Source: Oscillospiraceae bacterium (GTDB taxonomy: Bacteria > Bacillota > Clostridia > Christensenellales > Aristaeellaceae). From it: DNA of 6,078 nt. Positions 5,396 to 6,078 of the stretch are shown one piece after another. The notes beneath the pieces were generated by a model. That model did no database searches and was not told the DNA's origin. It was given only the letters and a program-made list of their open reading frames with translations. The first letter of the stretch is position 1. Each line of letters opens with the position of its first letter. The stretch spans positions 1 through 6,078 of the forward strand of contig JAITDK010000241.1 in NCBI GenBank assembly GCA_031282605.1, given 5' to 3'. The position numbers and the translations under genes are program-made.

Positions 5396-6078
5396 ACAAG
5401 CTATTCGTATTATGCGTCGACGCGATGTGCGACATCGACATCGACTACGCGAGAACCCTGCCGAACTTCGGTAGGGTTCTCGCCGACGGTTCTTATATCC
5501 GTCAGGTCAAGCCGGTCTATCCGTCGTTCACATACCCTTGCCACGCGTCCATTATGACGGGCGTTTATCCCGATCGTCACGGCATCCCACACAACGAGAT
5601 GGTGTCGCCGGGCGTCGAGCATCCGCCGTGGTACCGGATGAGATCTGATGTCAAGGCCAAATACCTGCTTGAGTACGCCAAGGAGCGCGGCCTTTCCACG
5701 TGCGCGCTGAACTGGCCGATCACCGGCGGCGCGGACTTCGATATGAATATGCCGATGATACTGCCGATGTATTACGAGGGCGACGCGATGCCGTTTTACC
5801 AGGGCAACGCCACTCGATCCTTATTGGATCGTTACTTTCGTAAACACTATTGGGCGTTGTCGAATCCGCATGTCAGCCTAGACCTGTTCACGATGGGGGT
5901 CGCGCTGGATATCATTGAGGATAGCGGCCAGCCCGACGTGATGTTCGTCAAGCTGTGCGATCTGGACAGCGCGAGGCATGAGTACGGCGTCGACACCCCT
6001 CAAGCAAAGCGGGCTATCAAATGGCACGACGCGCAGTTCGGTTCACTGCTGGACGGTATCAGGCGGCATGGAGATCCC
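5392..6078 (+). CDS. Phosphodiesterase/nucleotide pyrophosphatase-superfamily (alkaline phosphatase fold) enzyme, 3' end cut by window
   Basis: The first 229 residues of a metal-dependent phosphohydrolase of the type I phosphodiesterase/nucleotide pyrophosphatase (NPP, autotaxin-like) family. D10 in LFVLCVDAM is the first metal ligand. YPSFTYPCHASIMTG (43-57), followed by VYPDRHGI (58-65), holds the Thr nucleophile, T47. LCDLDSARHEYG (188-199) supplies D192 and H196, matching the metal-binding D-x-x-x-H of NPPs. ALNWPITGGADFDMNMP (105-121) is a further conserved block. The remaining metal ligands (an Asp-His pair and a late His) lie beyond the edge. In animal NPPs an Asn follows the nucleophile (TFPNH); here that position is C50. 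There is no signal peptide, so it should act in the cytoplasm. The ATG shares four bases (ATGA) with the stop of the binding-protein gene; AAGGA at 5385-5389 is only two bases upstream, so translation is probably coupled. Substrate is unknown; a phosphodiester or phosphonate-type ligand, or a nucleotide, is possible. Confidence 0.88.
   Translation, partial: MNKLFVLCVDAMCDIDIDYARTLPNFGRVLADGSYIRQVKPVYPSFTYPCHASIMTGVYPDRHGIPHNEMVSPGVEHPPWYRMRSDVKAKYLLEYAKERGLSTCALNWPITGGADFDMNMPMILPMYYEGDAMPFYQGNATRSLLDRYFRKHYWALSNPHVSLDLFTMGVALDIIEDSGQPDVMFVKLCDLDSARHEYGVDTPQAKRAIKWHDAQFGSLLDGIRRHGDP

Overview
The window carries four protein genes, two on each strand, arranged around a divergent intergenic region at about 3878-4135. 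The sequence is GC-rich with strongly GC-ending codons, has clear AAGGAGG-type ribosome binding sites, and includes a Cthe_2159-type beta-helix protein, a class otherwise seen mostly in Clostridia and relatives. Together with a lipoprotein-type solute-binding protein and a clostridial-style formate-tetrahydrofolate ligase, this suggests an uncultured, high-GC member of the Clostridia (Bacillota). That placement is inference; there is no rRNA or other marker in the window.

Layout. Positions 1-164 are non-coding and hold a run of short hairpins downstream of the first gene. Positions 165-2060 (minus) encode a secreted right-handed beta-helix protein of the Cthe_2159 (DUF4353) carbohydrate-binding family, with its own promoter at 2135-2163. 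Positions 2207-3877 (minus) encode a complete formate-tetrahydrofolate ligase (fhs), probably expressed from a promoter at 3911-3939 and possibly ended by a weak terminator at 2179-2203. Positions 4136-5395 (plus) encode an ABC-transporter solute-binding lipoprotein, read from a well-formed promoter at 4006-4034 with a palindromic operator candidate over the predicted start site. Its stop codon overlaps the start of a phosphodiesterase/nucleotide pyrophosphatase-superfamily enzyme (5392 to beyond the right edge).

Functionally there are three modules. fhs feeds formate into the tetrahydrofolate one-carbon pool. The beta-helix protein acts outside the cell, probably on the surface or on polysaccharide. 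The binding protein and phosphodiesterase form a translationally coupled pair, suggesting capture of a solute (perhaps a phosphorylated or phosphodiester compound, since the binding protein looks UgpB/sugar-type) followed by cytoplasmic hydrolysis; the permease genes are not in view. I see no CRISPR array, tRNA, rRNA, transposase or phage gene. Nothing here amounts to a demonstrable new system; the most interesting points are the coupled binding-protein/phosphodiesterase pair, the regulatory architecture at 3990-4090, and the hairpin cluster at the left edge.
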